DNA of 18,224 bases, taken from positions 1-18,224 of the forward strand of contig CAZLGB010000054.1 in assembly GCA_964558825.1 (NCBI GenBank), read 5' to 3'. Origin of the DNA: Phosphoribacter sp964558825. GTDB taxonomy: Bacteria; Actinomycetota; Actinomycetes; Actinomycetales; Dermatophilaceae. Under the pieces are notes generated by a model that did no database searches, was not told the DNA's origin, and saw only the letters and a list, made by a program, of their open reading frames with translations. A program made the translations under genes and the position numbers. Below, piece after piece: positions 1-6,897 of this stretch; the stretch's first letter is position 1; every line of letters begins with the position of its first letter.

Positions 1-88
1 CGCCATGGCGGGCCGCGCGGTCCGCGTCGCTTCGACCGGGATCGCCCGGCACCCCGCCGATTCGCGCGGGCGGTGCGAGACTAGACGC

Positions 89-676
89 GTGGCAGCACGC
101 AACTCTCGGGACCAGGGGGGCACGGCCCAGCTCACCGGGCGGCTGCTCGTCGCGACCCCGGCGGTCGAGGGCGATGCCTTCCGCCGATCGGTCATCCTCG
201 TGCTGCGTCACGACGGCGACGGCGCCCAGGGGGTCGTGCTCAACCAGCCGATGCATGCCTCCGTCGACGCCGTGCTGCCCGGGTGGCAGGCGGTGACGAC
301 GGCGCCGCAGACGCTCTTCACCGGCGGGCCGGTGAGCACCGACTCGGCTATCGGCATCGTCACGGTCCCTGGTGACACCGCCGAGACGATGGCCATCCAG
401 ACGCTCTTCGGGCGCATCGGTGTGGTCGACCTCGACGCGCCGCCCGTGCTCGTCGCGCCCGAGGTCGCCGGGCTGCGGATCTTCGTCGGGTATGCCGGGT
501 GGTCGGCCGGGCAGCTCGAGGGCGAGATCCGCCGGGGCGACTGGTTCGTCGTCGACGCCGAGCCGCGCGATGCCTTCACCGACGCCCCCGAGGAGCTCTG
601 GACGACCGTCCTGCGGCGCCAGCGCGACCACCTCGCCTTCGTCGCGCTCTATCCCGACGACCCCGAGCTGAATTGA
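89..676 (+). CDS. YqgE/AlgH family protein (DUF179)
   Basis: The product is a 195-residue member of the YqgE/AlgH (DUF179) family, small cytoplasmic proteins of uncertain biochemical role. The family pattern is clear: an N-terminal LTGRLLVATP strand (residues 15-24), GVVLNQP (48-54), TGGPV (78-82) and the C-terminal signature IFVGYAGWSAGQLEGEI (131-147). The length is typical of the family. I chose GTG at 89 because family similarity begins about 15 residues later. The frame is open back to an ATG at 5, but those extra residues are arginine-rich and do not look like the family. GAGACT at 77-82 lies exactly 6 nt before the GTG and could be the -10 of a leaderless promoter; no Shine-Dalgarno sequence is visible. 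The next gene starts 7 nt downstream, so the two are probably co-transcribed. Family confidence is high; start confidence is moderate. Confidence 0.9.
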   Translation: MAARNSRDQGGTAQLTGRLLVATPAVEGDAFRRSVILVLRHDGDGAQGVVLNQPMHASVDAVLPGWQAVTTAPQTLFTGGPVSTDSAIGIVTVPGDTAETMAIQTLFGRIGVVDLDAPPVLVAPEVAGLRIFVGYAGWSAGQLEGEIRRGDWFVVDAEPRDAFTDAPEELWTTVLRRQRDHLAFVALYPDDPELN

Positions 677-683
677 CCCGCCG

Positions 684-1109
684 ATGACTCATCAGCCATA
701 CGAGACCTTCGTCGACCGGCTCATCCGCGAGGCGCGTGAGCGCGGCGAGTTCGACAACCTGCCCGGGGCCGGCAAGCCGCTCGACCTCGGCGATCCCGAC
801 GGCGCCGACGACCCCGATTGGTGGGTCAAGGCCAAGCTGCGCCGCGAGCAGGTCGACGCCAGCGGGGCCTTGCCGACGGCGCTCGGGCTGCGCAACGAGG
901 CCGAGGGTTTCCCGGAGTCGCTCGCCGACGTGCCGAGCGAGGCGCGCGTCCGCGAGATCCTCGAGGACTTCAACCGCCGGGTGAAGATCGACCGACTGCG
1001 CCCAGCAGTGGGCAAGCTCCCGCCGATGATCGCCCGCACGGTCGACGTCGACGCGATGGTCGAGGAGTGGAAGGCCCTGCAGGCTCGCCGCGGTCCCTCG
1101 TTACCCTGA
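684..1109 (+). CDS. DUF1992 (DnaJ-homologue C28-like) domain protein
   Basis: The product is a 141-residue protein carrying the DUF1992 domain, which is found alone in bacteria and in the eukaryotic DnaJ homologue DNAJC28. Its function is not established. The signature spans the first 60 residues: an amphipathic helix (FVDRLIREARERGEF), then DNLPGAGKPLDL, a WW pair, and KAKLRREQV. The C-terminal half is a charged helical region ending in EEWKALQARRG. No signal peptide or membrane segment is visible. The ATG at 684 lies 7 nt after the yqgE-like stop, consistent with a two-gene transcript. The distal end of the gene overlaps a possible promoter for the following rhodanese gene. Confidence 0.88.
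   Translation: MTHQPYETFVDRLIREARERGEFDNLPGAGKPLDLGDPDGADDPDWWVKAKLRREQVDASGALPTALGLRNEAEGFPESLADVPSEARVREILEDFNRRVKIDRLRPAVGKLPPMIARTVDVDAMVEEWKALQARRGPSLP
1102..1107 (+). promoter_or_regulatory. Candidate -10 element (TACCCT) for the rhodanese gene
   Basis: TACCCT matches the actinobacterial TANNNT -10 pattern and ends 7 nt before the ATG at 1115, so transcription would begin at or next to the start codon (leaderless mRNA). No -35 match is obvious, and the site lies inside the 3' end of the upstream gene. This is an inference from spacing only. Confidence 0.35.
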
Positions 1110-1114
1110 CGAGC

Positions 1115-1528
1115 ATGACCTATGCCGGTGATGTCTCCCCGACCGATGCGTATGCCGCGCTGAGCGGTGACCAGCGCGCCGTCCTCGTCGACGTGCGCAC
1201 GGCCGCGGAATGGAACTACGTGGGGGTGCCCGACCTCGGGCGGGTCGGACGTGAGGCGATCCTCGTCGAGTGGGTGAGCTATCCCGGCGGGGCGCGCAAC
1301 GACGGCTTCGAGGACCAGCTGCGCGAGGCCGGAATCGTTGCGGGACAACCGATCTACTTCCTCTGCCGCTCCGGAGTCCGGTCGCGGCACGCGGCCGACG
1401 CGGCGACCGCGGCAGGGCTCGGACCGGCATACAACATCATCGACGGCTTCGAGGGCCAGCTCGACGCGACGCACCACCGTGGCGTCGGCGGCTGGAAGAC
1501 CAGCGGGCTGCCGTGGCGGCAGGGGTGA
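1115..1528 (+). CDS. Rhodanese-like sulfurtransferase
   Basis: The product is a 137-residue single-domain rhodanese. The catalytic loop CRSGVRS begins at Cys84, the residue that would carry the persulfide. LVDVRTAAEW (24-33) and the C-terminal NIIDGFEGQLD (107-117) are the usual flanking blocks of the fold. The protein closely resembles the Mycobacterium tuberculosis Rv0390 type, which likewise precedes metZ. Its stop codon overlaps the GTG of the MetZ gene (GTGA, 1525-1528), implying translational coupling. I infer that it supplies or handles sulfane sulfur for the neighbouring sulfhydrylase, but this is context, not proof. The ATG at 1115 is favoured because the family begins with MTYAGD or a close relative, although the frame is open upstream. 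Confidence 0.93.
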   Translation: MTYAGDVSPTDAYAALSGDQRAVLVDVRTAAEWNYVGVPDLGRVGREAILVEWVSYPGGARNDGFEDQLREAGIVAGQPIYFLCRSGVRSRHAADAATAAGLGPAYNIIDGFEGQLDATHHRGVGGWKTSGLPWRQG

Positions 1529-2721
1529 GCGGCCCGGCCGAGGGGGGCGATGGCCGCGGCTGGCGCCCCGACACGTATGCCGTGCGCGGCGGGTTGACGC
1601 GTAGCGAATTCGACGAGACCTCCGAGGTGGTCTTCCTCACCAGCGGCTTCGTCTACGACTCGGCCGAGCAGGCGGAGGCGGCCTTCAAGGACGAGATCGA
1701 CAAGTTCATCTACAGCCGCTACGGTAACCCGACCGTGGCGATGTTCGAGGAGCGGCTGCGGCTGCTCGAGGGCGCGCAGGCGTGCTTCGGCACGGCGTCG
1801 GGGATGTCTGCGGTCTTCGTGGCGCTCGCCGCGCTGTGCCCGGCAGGCAGCCGCATCGTCGCCTCGCGCGCGCTCTTCGGGTCGTGCTTCGTCATCGTCG
1901 ACGAGATCCTCCCCAGGTGGGGTGTCGAGCGGGTGCTCGTCGACGGGTCGGATCTCGACCAGTGGCGAGCGGCGCTCGACCGGCCCACTGCTGCAGTCTT
2001 TTTCGAGACCCCGAGCAATCCGATGCAGGAGCTCGTCGACATCGCCGCGGTCTCCGAGCTGGCGCACGCCGTCGGGGCCAAGGTCGTCGTCGACAACGTC
2101 TTCGGGACCCCGGTCTTCTCCAAGCCGCTGCAGCACGGTGCCGACATCGTCGTCTACTCGGCGACCAAGCACATCGACGGGCAGGGCCGAGCGCTCGGCG
2201 GGGCGATCCTCGGGCCGGCCGATTTCATCGGCGGTCCGGTGAAGAACCTCATGCGTCACACCGGCCCTGCCCTCTCGCCCTTCAACGCGTGGGTCATGCT
2301 CAAGGGCCTGGAGACGATGTCGCTGCGGGTGCAGCGCCAGCACGACAACGCGCTGGCGGTCGCGGCATACCTCGCCGAGCACCCACGGGTGAGCCGGGTG
2401 TTGCACCCGTGGCGCGCGGATCACCCTCAACACGAGCTGGCGCGGCGGCAGATGACCGGCGGCGGCACGGTGGTGACCTTCGCCCTCGACGGGGACAAGG
2501 CCGCCGCCTTCCGGGTGATGAACGCCCTGCAGGTCATCGACATCTCCAACAACCTCGGCGATGCCAAGTCGCTCGTCACCCATCCCGCGACGACGACCCA
2601 CCGGCGGCTCACTCCCGAGGCTCGGGCGGCGGTCGGGATCACCGACGGGACGATCCGGGTGTCGATCGGCTTGGAGGACCCGGCCGACCTCATCGAGGAT
2701 CTCGCGGCGGCCCTGGGCTAG
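1525..2721 (+). CDS. metZ: O-succinylhomoserine sulfhydrylase
   Basis: The product is a 398-residue PLP enzyme of the Cys/Met-metabolism fold that makes homocysteine directly from an O-acylhomoserine and sulfide. The PLP lysine is Lys215 in SATKHIDGQGR. Other blocks are SRYGNPTV (phosphate-binding region), ETPSNPMQ, the PLP-contacting Asp in VVDNVFGTP, and the C-terminal NNLGDAKSLVTHPATTTH that holds the carboxylate-binding region. Overall similarity to mycobacterial MetZ (Rv0391) is strong throughout. The first 15 residues are a poorly conserved extension. GTG at 1525 overlaps the rhodanese TGA; GTG at 1513 is an alternative start. Acyl preference (succinyl, acetyl or phospho) cannot be decided from sequence, so the name follows the closest family. 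A second enzyme of the same fold lies at 15129. Confidence 0.92.
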   Translation: MSGPAEGGDGRGWRPDTYAVRGGLTRSEFDETSEVVFLTSGFVYDSAEQAEAAFKDEIDKFIYSRYGNPTVAMFEERLRLLEGAQACFGTASGMSAVFVALAALCPAGSRIVASRALFGSCFVIVDEILPRWGVERVLVDGSDLDQWRAALDRPTAAVFFETPSNPMQELVDIAAVSELAHAVGAKVVVDNVFGTPVFSKPLQHGADIVVYSATKHIDGQGRALGGAILGPADFIGGPVKNLMRHTGPALSPFNAWVMLKGLETMSLRVQRQHDNALAVAAYLAEHPRVSRVLHPWRADHPQHELARRQMTGGGTVVTFALDGDKAAAFRVMNALQVIDISNNLGDAKSLVTHPATTTHRRLTPEARAAVGITDGTIRVSIGLEDPADLIEDLAAALG

Positions 2722-2729
2722 CCGGCTCC

Positions 2730-3368
2730 ATGGCGGCGGCATCCACCCACCCGAGCACCCTGGTGCTGCACGCGGTCCGGCTGCTCGGCTTTGCCGACGT
2801 GGGTCGCCTTGCGCGCCGCTACGGGCTCGACCCCGACGAGACGGGGCGCTGGCTGGGGCAGGCGCAGGCGAGCGGCTGGGTCGAGCATGCGGATTTCGGC
2901 GGGGCGGCTGGATGGTCGCTGACCGAGGCGGGTCGCCGGCACAACGAGGCCTTGCTCGCCGCCGAGCTCGACGGCCTCGGAGCCCGCGCGCGGGTGCTGG
3001 ACGTCCACCGGCGCTTCCTGCCCCTCAATGCCCGGCTGCAGGACGCGGCGACGCGATGGCAGGTGCGCCCGCTGCCCGGCGAGGCGCTGGCCGTCAACGA
3101 CCACACCGACCATCGGTGGGACGATCGGGTCATCGATGCCCTGGCCTCGCTGGGCCGCCAGTTGGTGCCACTCGAGCTCGAGCTTGCGTCTGTCCTCGCT
3201 CGATTCGACGGGTATGCCGACCGCTTCGAGCACGCTCTCGAGCAGGTGCTGCGCGGGCAGCGGCAGTGGGTCGACGGTCTGGGCATCGACTCCTGCCATG
3301 CGGTCTGGATGCAATGGCATGAGGATCTGCTGGCCACCCTCGGCCTGGCTCGAGGCGACGAAAGCTGA
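2730..3368 (+). CDS. Uncharacterised winged-helix-like protein
   Basis: The product is a 212-residue cytoplasmic protein. Residues 10-75 look like a winged helix-turn-helix: a helix (LVLHAVRLLGFA), a second helix (VGRLARRYGL), a recognition-like helix (DETGRWLGQAQASGWV) and a GWSLTEAGRRHNEALLAAEL wing and linker. The C-terminal region (85-208) is a second, mostly helical domain with conserved-looking polar blocks, AVNDHTDHRWDDRV (121-134) and DSCHAVWMQWHEDLLATLGLAR (187-208). I recognise the architecture from unnamed actinobacterial proteins, sometimes labelled MarR-like regulators, but know no function. The gene starts 8 nt after metZ on the same strand, so it may be co-transcribed with sulfur-assimilation genes. 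No strong Shine-Dalgarno sequence is present. Confidence 0.75.
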   Translation: MAAASTHPSTLVLHAVRLLGFADVGRLARRYGLDPDETGRWLGQAQASGWVEHADFGGAAGWSLTEAGRRHNEALLAAELDGLGARARVLDVHRRFLPLNARLQDAATRWQVRPLPGEALAVNDHTDHRWDDRVIDALASLGRQLVPLELELASVLARFDGYADRFEHALEQVLRGQRQWVDGLGIDSCHAVWMQWHEDLLATLGLARGDES

Positions 3369-3373
3369 CCGGA

Positions 3374-3399
3374 CGCGGGCCCCTGCCGGCGCCCACGCG
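3374..3399 (+). terminator. Possible weak hairpin after the winged-helix gene
   Basis: CGCGGGC (3374-3380) can pair with GCC and CGCG of 3391-3399 if a CA bulge is allowed, with a 10-nt loop. It starts 5 nt after the stop codon. No T-tract follows. The imperfect stem makes this only a weak terminator candidate. Confidence 0.28.
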
Positions 3400-3447
3400 G
3401 GTGATGATGGGGTGGTCGATCCACCGCCGAGGAAGGGATGCCGAGAC

Positions 3448-3981
3448 ATGGCCGCCACGTTCGTTTTCGGGATGAACCAGTCGCTCGACGGCTATGTCGA
3501 CCATGACCGATTTGCGCCTGGGCCAACGCTTTTCCGCCATTTCGTCGAGCAGGCGCAGGGGCAGGCGGGCAGCATCTACGGGCGGCGGATCTACGAGCTC
3601 ATGCGCTATTGGGATGGCGAGGAGCCGCAGTGGGACGAGCAGGAGCGAGCCTTCGCGACCGCCTGGCGACGCCAGCCGAAATGGGTCGTGTCCGCGACGC
3701 TCACCTCCGTCGGGCCCAATGCCGCCCTCGTCGCCGGTGACCTCGAGACGGCGCTGCGCAAGCTCAAGGCACAGCACGACGGCGAGATCGAGGTCGCCGG
3801 GCCTACCTTGGCGCGCTTTGTCAGCGAGCTCGGACTCATCGACGAGTACCGGATCTACCTGCACCCGGTCGTGCTCGGGCATGGCACACCCCTGTTTTCT
3901 GCGCCGCCGCCGCCCTTGCGTCTCACCGGCCACGACAACGTGGGCGACAACGTCGTGCGGCTGACCTACGCACCAGCCTGA
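3448..3981 (+). CDS. Dihydrofolate reductase family (RibD_C-like) protein
   Basis: The product is a 177-residue protein of the RibD C-terminal/bacterial DHFR-like superfamily (YwjB/YyaP type). Members share an NADPH-binding reductase fold, but most of the small stand-alone ones have unknown substrates. Visible blocks are TFVFGMNQSLDGYVD (4-18), GRRIYELMRYWDG, WVVSATL, and the C-terminal EVAGPTLARFVSELGLIDEYRIYLHPVVLGHGTPLF. It lacks the deaminase half of true RibD, so a riboflavin role is not implied. ATG at 3448 is preceded by AGGAAGG at 3430-3436 with an 11-nt gap; ATG 3438 is out of frame. The gene lies 79 nt from the previous one and is followed immediately by a perfect hairpin, so it may be a single-gene unit. 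Confidence 0.87.
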   Translation: MAATFVFGMNQSLDGYVDHDRFAPGPTLFRHFVEQAQGQAGSIYGRRIYELMRYWDGEEPQWDEQERAFATAWRRQPKWVVSATLTSVGPNAALVAGDLETALRKLKAQHDGEIEVAGPTLARFVSELGLIDEYRIYLHPVVLGHGTPLFSAPPPPLRLTGHDNVGDNVVRLTYAPA

Positions 3982-4007
3982 CGACGGCGGCCGCGAGCTG
4001 GCCGTCG
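3982..4007 (+). terminator. Hairpin directly after the DHFR-like gene
   Basis: CGACGGC (3982-3988) and GCCGTCG (4001-4007) form a perfect 7-bp stem around a 12-nt loop, starting at the base after the stop codon. There is no T-tract, as is common for high-G+C actinobacterial terminators. It also separates this gene from the promoter-like TACATT at 4015. Confidence 0.5.
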
Positions 4008-4014
4008 GCTGAGT

Positions 4015-4020
4015 TACATT
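4015..4020 (+). promoter_or_regulatory. Candidate -10 element (TACATT) for the DUF3039 gene
   Basis: TACATT fits TANNNT and ends 7 nt before the ATG at 4028; there is no Shine-Dalgarno sequence in between. The start codon itself sits inside one copy of the iterated octamer (GTATGCCG, 4026-4033). A leaderless transcript is the simplest reading. No convincing -35 is seen. Confidence 0.48.
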
Positions 4021-4027
4021 CGTGGGT

Positions 4028-4348
4028 ATGCCGCGCGCCTCCTCGATGCCGCCCGACCCCTTCGAGCTCCAGCCGATGCCCTCCGAGCCGGGCACGCGCA
4101 CGAGCGTGCTCGAGCGCGAGGAGACGGTCGTCGAGCCCCAGGTGCAGGAGCCGGGCGACCACGAGCGCTTCAGCCACTACGCCCGCAAGGACAAGATCAT
4201 GGAGGCCATGGTCATGGGCACGCCGTGCGTCGCCCTGTGCGGCAAGGTCTGGGTGCCCAGCCGCGACCCGCAGAAGTTCCCCGTGTGCCCGACCTGCAAG
4301 GAGATCTTCGAGGACGACTCGGCGGGCTGGCTCCCCGAGGACGAGTAG
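4028..4348 (+). CDS. DUF3039 family protein, putative zinc-binding
   Basis: The product is a 106-residue protein of DUF3039, a small family widespread in Actinobacteria with no assigned function. The conserved core runs from VLEREETVVEPQVQEPGDHERFSHY (27-51) through CGKVWVPSRDPQKFPVCPTCKEIFE (71-95). His50, Cys71, Cys87 and Cys90 could ligate zinc; Cys67 is an additional cysteine. The acidic C-terminus (DDSAGWLPEDE) is typical. ATG 4028 fits the leaderless promoter at 4015-4020. GTG 4022 would add two residues and ATG 4046 would remove six. It stands alone between a hairpin upstream and another downstream, so it appears to be monocistronic. Confidence 0.9.
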   Translation: MPRASSMPPDPFELQPMPSEPGTRTSVLEREETVVEPQVQEPGDHERFSHYARKDKIMEAMVMGTPCVALCGKVWVPSRDPQKFPVCPTCKEIFEDDSAGWLPEDE

Positions 4349-4350
4349 GT

Positions 4351-4368
4351 CTGACGCCGCCGCGTCGG
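4351..4368 (+). terminator. Candidate terminator after the DUF3039 gene
   Basis: CTGACGC and GCGTCGG form a 7-bp stem (one T-G wobble) closed by the tetraloop CGCC, beginning 3 nt after the stop codon. A second short hairpin, ACCCG-N5-CGGGT (4375-4389), follows. Neither has a T-tract. The rest of the 99-nt gap holds one octamer copy (4402-4409) and the VanW ribosome-binding site, and nothing else I can identify. Confidence 0.42.
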
Positions 4369-4447
4369 CTGTCAACCCGACCGGCGGGTCGTCCGTCTTG
4401 ACGGCATACGCGCCCAATCGAGGGGCGCCGCCGACAGGGGACAGGAC

Positions 4448-5362
4448 ATGGCAGCCAGCGCGGGAGCCACGGCACGAGCGGTCGTAGGGCGCGCGACGGC
4501 GACGCTGACTCGCCTTCGGACGCGCCTGCAGCCCACCCTCGAGCCGGTGCTCGGAGCCTCCTACCGGCGGGCCCGCCGGGAGGTGCAGTGGCGGCGCAGC
4601 GGTGGCGACCTGCGCCTGGCCCGGGCCTCGGAGGCGGGATTCCCCGCCCTGGTGATGACCCACGAGACCCCGCTCATCCGGCCCTTGCAGGGGCTGGACC
4701 CGCAGCTGCAGGTCAACAAGATCACCAACCTGAGGCTGGCCATCGAGCAGCTCGACGGGCGGGTCATCGAGCCGGGGCAGCGGCTCTCCTTCTGGTATTT
4801 CGTGCGAGCGCCCACGGCGCGCCGAGGCTTCCTGCCCGGGCTCATCCTCGACCACGGGCACATGCGTGGCGCCGTCGGGGGAGGGCTGTGCCAGCTCACC
4901 AACCTCATCTACTGGATGACCATCCACACCGAGCTCACTGTCGTCGAGCGGTGGCGGCACAGCCATGACGTATTCCCCGACGCCGGGCGCACGCAGCCCT
5001 TCGCCAGCGGTGCCACCTGCTCCTGGCCTTCACTCGACCTGCAGATCGAGAACCGGACGGACACGGCATACCGCCTGGGGTTGGTGCTCACCGCGACGCA
5101 TCTTGTCGGGGAGTGGCGGGCGGCGCGTCCGCCGATGACGAGCTACGAGGTCTACGAGGCGGCGCACTCGATCAGCAGCGATATGCCGGGCGTCTTCATC
5201 AGGCGTAACCTGCTGCGACGCAAGGTCTTTGGCCTCAGCGGTGAGCAGATCGACGACGAATTCGTGTCGGAGAATCACGCGCTGATGATGTATCCACCCT
5301 TCCTCAGCGACCGGCCGGCAGCTCCCGAGCCGGCGCGTGCGGACAACCCCTTCGAGCACTGA
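4448..5362 (+). CDS. VanW family protein
   Basis: The product is a 304-residue protein with a complete VanW domain. The family is named after an accessory gene of some vancomycin-resistance clusters and its biochemical function is unknown; this copy has no van genes nearby, so resistance should not be inferred. The hallmark block VGGGLCQLTNLIYW spans residues 143-156, preceded by GQRLSFWYFVRAPT and followed by ERWRHSHDVFPDAGRTQPFASGAT and a LDLQIENRT strand. The N-terminal 50 residues are arginine-rich and helical, with no signal peptide or membrane span, so I expect a cytoplasmic protein of the short VanW type. ATG 4448 has an AGGGG-like ribosome site about 7 nt upstream. The gene converges on the tryptophanase gene with only 10 nt between stops. 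Confidence 0.9.
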   Translation: MAASAGATARAVVGRATATLTRLRTRLQPTLEPVLGASYRRARREVQWRRSGGDLRLARASEAGFPALVMTHETPLIRPLQGLDPQLQVNKITNLRLAIEQLDGRVIEPGQRLSFWYFVRAPTARRGFLPGLILDHGHMRGAVGGGLCQLTNLIYWMTIHTELTVVERWRHSHDVFPDAGRTQPFASGATCSWPSLDLQIENRTDTAYRLGLVLTATHLVGEWRAARPPMTSYEVYEAAHSISSDMPGVFIRRNLLRRKVFGLSGEQIDDEFVSENHALMMYPPFLSDRPAAPEPARADNPFEH

Positions 5363-5372
5363 CCCCGTCGCG

Positions 5373-6764
5373 TCAGCCGATGGGGGCGAAGCTCGCGGTG
5401 AAGTGCCGCAGCTGCGGCGGCTCGTCGACGATGCGATAGCCGGGCAGCGTGTCCTTGATCGCCATGACCCGCTCGGCGACCTCGACGACATAGTCCATGT
5501 GGCTCTGGGTGTAGGTCCGCCGGGGGATGGCCAGACGCACCAATTCCATTGCGGCAGGGGACTCCGAGCCATCGGGGTGGCGACCGAACATCACCGACCC
5601 GATCTCGCAGGAGCGGATGCCGCCGAGCTCGTAGAGGGCGACCGCCAGCGCCTGCCCGGGGAACTGCAGCGGCGGGATGTGCGGCAGCAGGGCCTTGGCG
5701 TCGATATAGACGGCGTGCCCGCCCGCGGGCTTGAGGCACGGCATACCGAGGCGCTCGAGGGCGTCGGCGACGTATGCCGTCGACCGGATCCGATAGCGCA
5801 GGAAGTCGTGCGACACGACCTCGCGCAGCCCCTGAGCGAGCGCTTCGAGATCGCGGCCGGCGAGCCCGCCATAGGTCGGGAAGCCCTCGGTGAGGATGAG
5901 CAGATTGCGGCAGGTCGCCGCGAGCTCGTCGTCGGCGAGCGCCAGCCAGCCACCGATATTGCCCATCGGGTCCTTCTTGGCCGACATCGTCATGCCGTCG
6001 GCGCAGGCCGCCATGTCGCGGATGATGTCGCGCACGTCGCGATCGCCCTGGCCGGGCTCGCGCTCGTGGATGAACCACGCATTCTCGGCGAAGCGCGCGG
6101 CATCGAGGAAGAGCGGCTTGCCGTGGCGATGGGCGATCTCGGCAGCAGCCCGGAGGTTGGCCAGCGACACCGGCTGGCCACCGCCGGAGTTGTTGGTGAT
6201 CGTCATCATCACGCAGGGGATGTCCGAACCCCGTTGCGACAGAAGGGTATCGAGGGCGTCGAGGTCGATATTGCCCTTGAAGGGGTGGATGGCCGACGGG
6301 TCGCGGCCCTCGGCGATGACCAGGTCGACCGCCTCGGCGCCGGTGTATTCGATGTTGGCCCGGGTCGTGTCGAAGTGGGTGTTGCTCGGGATGACCTTGC
6401 CCGGCCCGCCGAGGGCCTGGAAGAGGATCCGCTCGGCCGCACGGCCCTGGTGGGTCGGGATGACGTGCTCATAGGGGAACAGCTCGCGCACGGCGTCGCG
6501 GAAGACGAAATAGGAGGGGGAGCCGGCATACGACTCGTCGCCGTGCTGGATCGCGGCCCACTGGTCGCGGCTCATCGCGCCGGTGCCCGAGTCGGTGAGC
6601 AGGTCGATGAGCACGTCATCGGCATGCAGCTGGAAGAGGTTGTAGGCCGCCTCGCGCACCTTGGTGCGCCGGAAGTCGGCGGTGGTCATCCGCAGGGGCT
6701 CGACCGAGTGGATGCGGAAGGGCTCGATGACGGTGCGGAAGGGGGCGTCGGCGCTGTCGCTCAC
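5373..6764 (-). CDS. tnaA: Tryptophanase (L-tryptophan indole-lyase) type PLP enzyme
   Basis: The product is a 463-residue beta-eliminating lyase that would cleave tryptophan to indole, pyruvate and ammonia. The K+/PLP loop MSAKKDPMGNIGG carries the PLP lysine (Lys264). FLDAARFAENAWFI holds the PLP-contacting Asp221 and Arg224. Tyrosine phenol-lyase is the close alternative, but the positions I recall as separating the two are tryptophanase-like: FDTTR (Asp132, where TPL has Thr) and LRHFTASF (His454, where TPL has Phe). The length matches E. coli TnaA (471). I chose GTG at 6764 over ATG at 6803: family similarity begins a few residues after the GTG, and TACAGT lies 6 nt upstream of it. No tnaB permease or tnaC leader peptide is adjacent, and a leaderless mRNA would exclude TnaC-type attenuation. 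Confidence 0.88.
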   Translation of the reverse strand: MSDSADAPFRTVIEPFRIHSVEPLRMTTADFRRTKVREAAYNLFQLHADDVLIDLLTDSGTGAMSRDQWAAIQHGDESYAGSPSYFVFRDAVRELFPYEHVIPTHQGRAAERILFQALGGPGKVIPSNTHFDTTRANIEYTGAEAVDLVIAEGRDPSAIHPFKGNIDLDALDTLLSQRGSDIPCVMMTITNNSGGGQPVSLANLRAAAEIAHRHGKPLFLDAARFAENAWFIHEREPGQGDRDVRDIIRDMAACADGMTMSAKKDPMGNIGGWLALADDELAATCRNLLILTEGFPTYGGLAGRDLEALAQGLREVVSHDFLRYRIRSTAYVADALERLGMPCLKPAGGHAVYIDAKALLPHIPPLQFPGQALAVALYELGGIRSCEIGSVMFGRHPDGSESPAAMELVRLAIPRRTYTQSHMDYVVEVAERVMAIKDTLPGYRIVDEPPQLRHFTASFAPIG

Positions 6765-6770
6765 GAGGGA

Positions 6771-6776
6771 ACTGTA
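6771..6776 (-). promoter_or_regulatory. Candidate -10 element (TACAGT) for the tryptophanase gene
   Basis: On the minus strand TACAGT (TANNNT) is followed by 6 nt and then the GTG at 6764, placing the start of transcription at the start codon. The iterated octamer (CGGCATAC on this strand, 6781-6774) overlaps the first three bases of the hexamer. Confidence 0.48.
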
Positions 6777-6897
6777 TGCCGCGCCGCCCCCGCGCGGGTC
6801 CACAGATGCCCCACAGCGGCCTCACCGGGAGCGCATGACCCGGAGCGGATGAATGGATCTCGACAGCAACCCCCACCCACACACCGGAGAGCCCGCC

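Noticed and set aside
4398..4426. Possible -35 box TTGACG before the VanW gene
   Set aside because: No acceptable -10 lies at the right distance, and the match overlaps an octamer copy, so it is not called as a promoter.
4448..5362. Vancomycin-resistance interpretation of the VanW protein
   Set aside because: VanW-domain proteins are widespread outside resistance clusters, and no vanHAX, vanY or vanRS genes are nearby.
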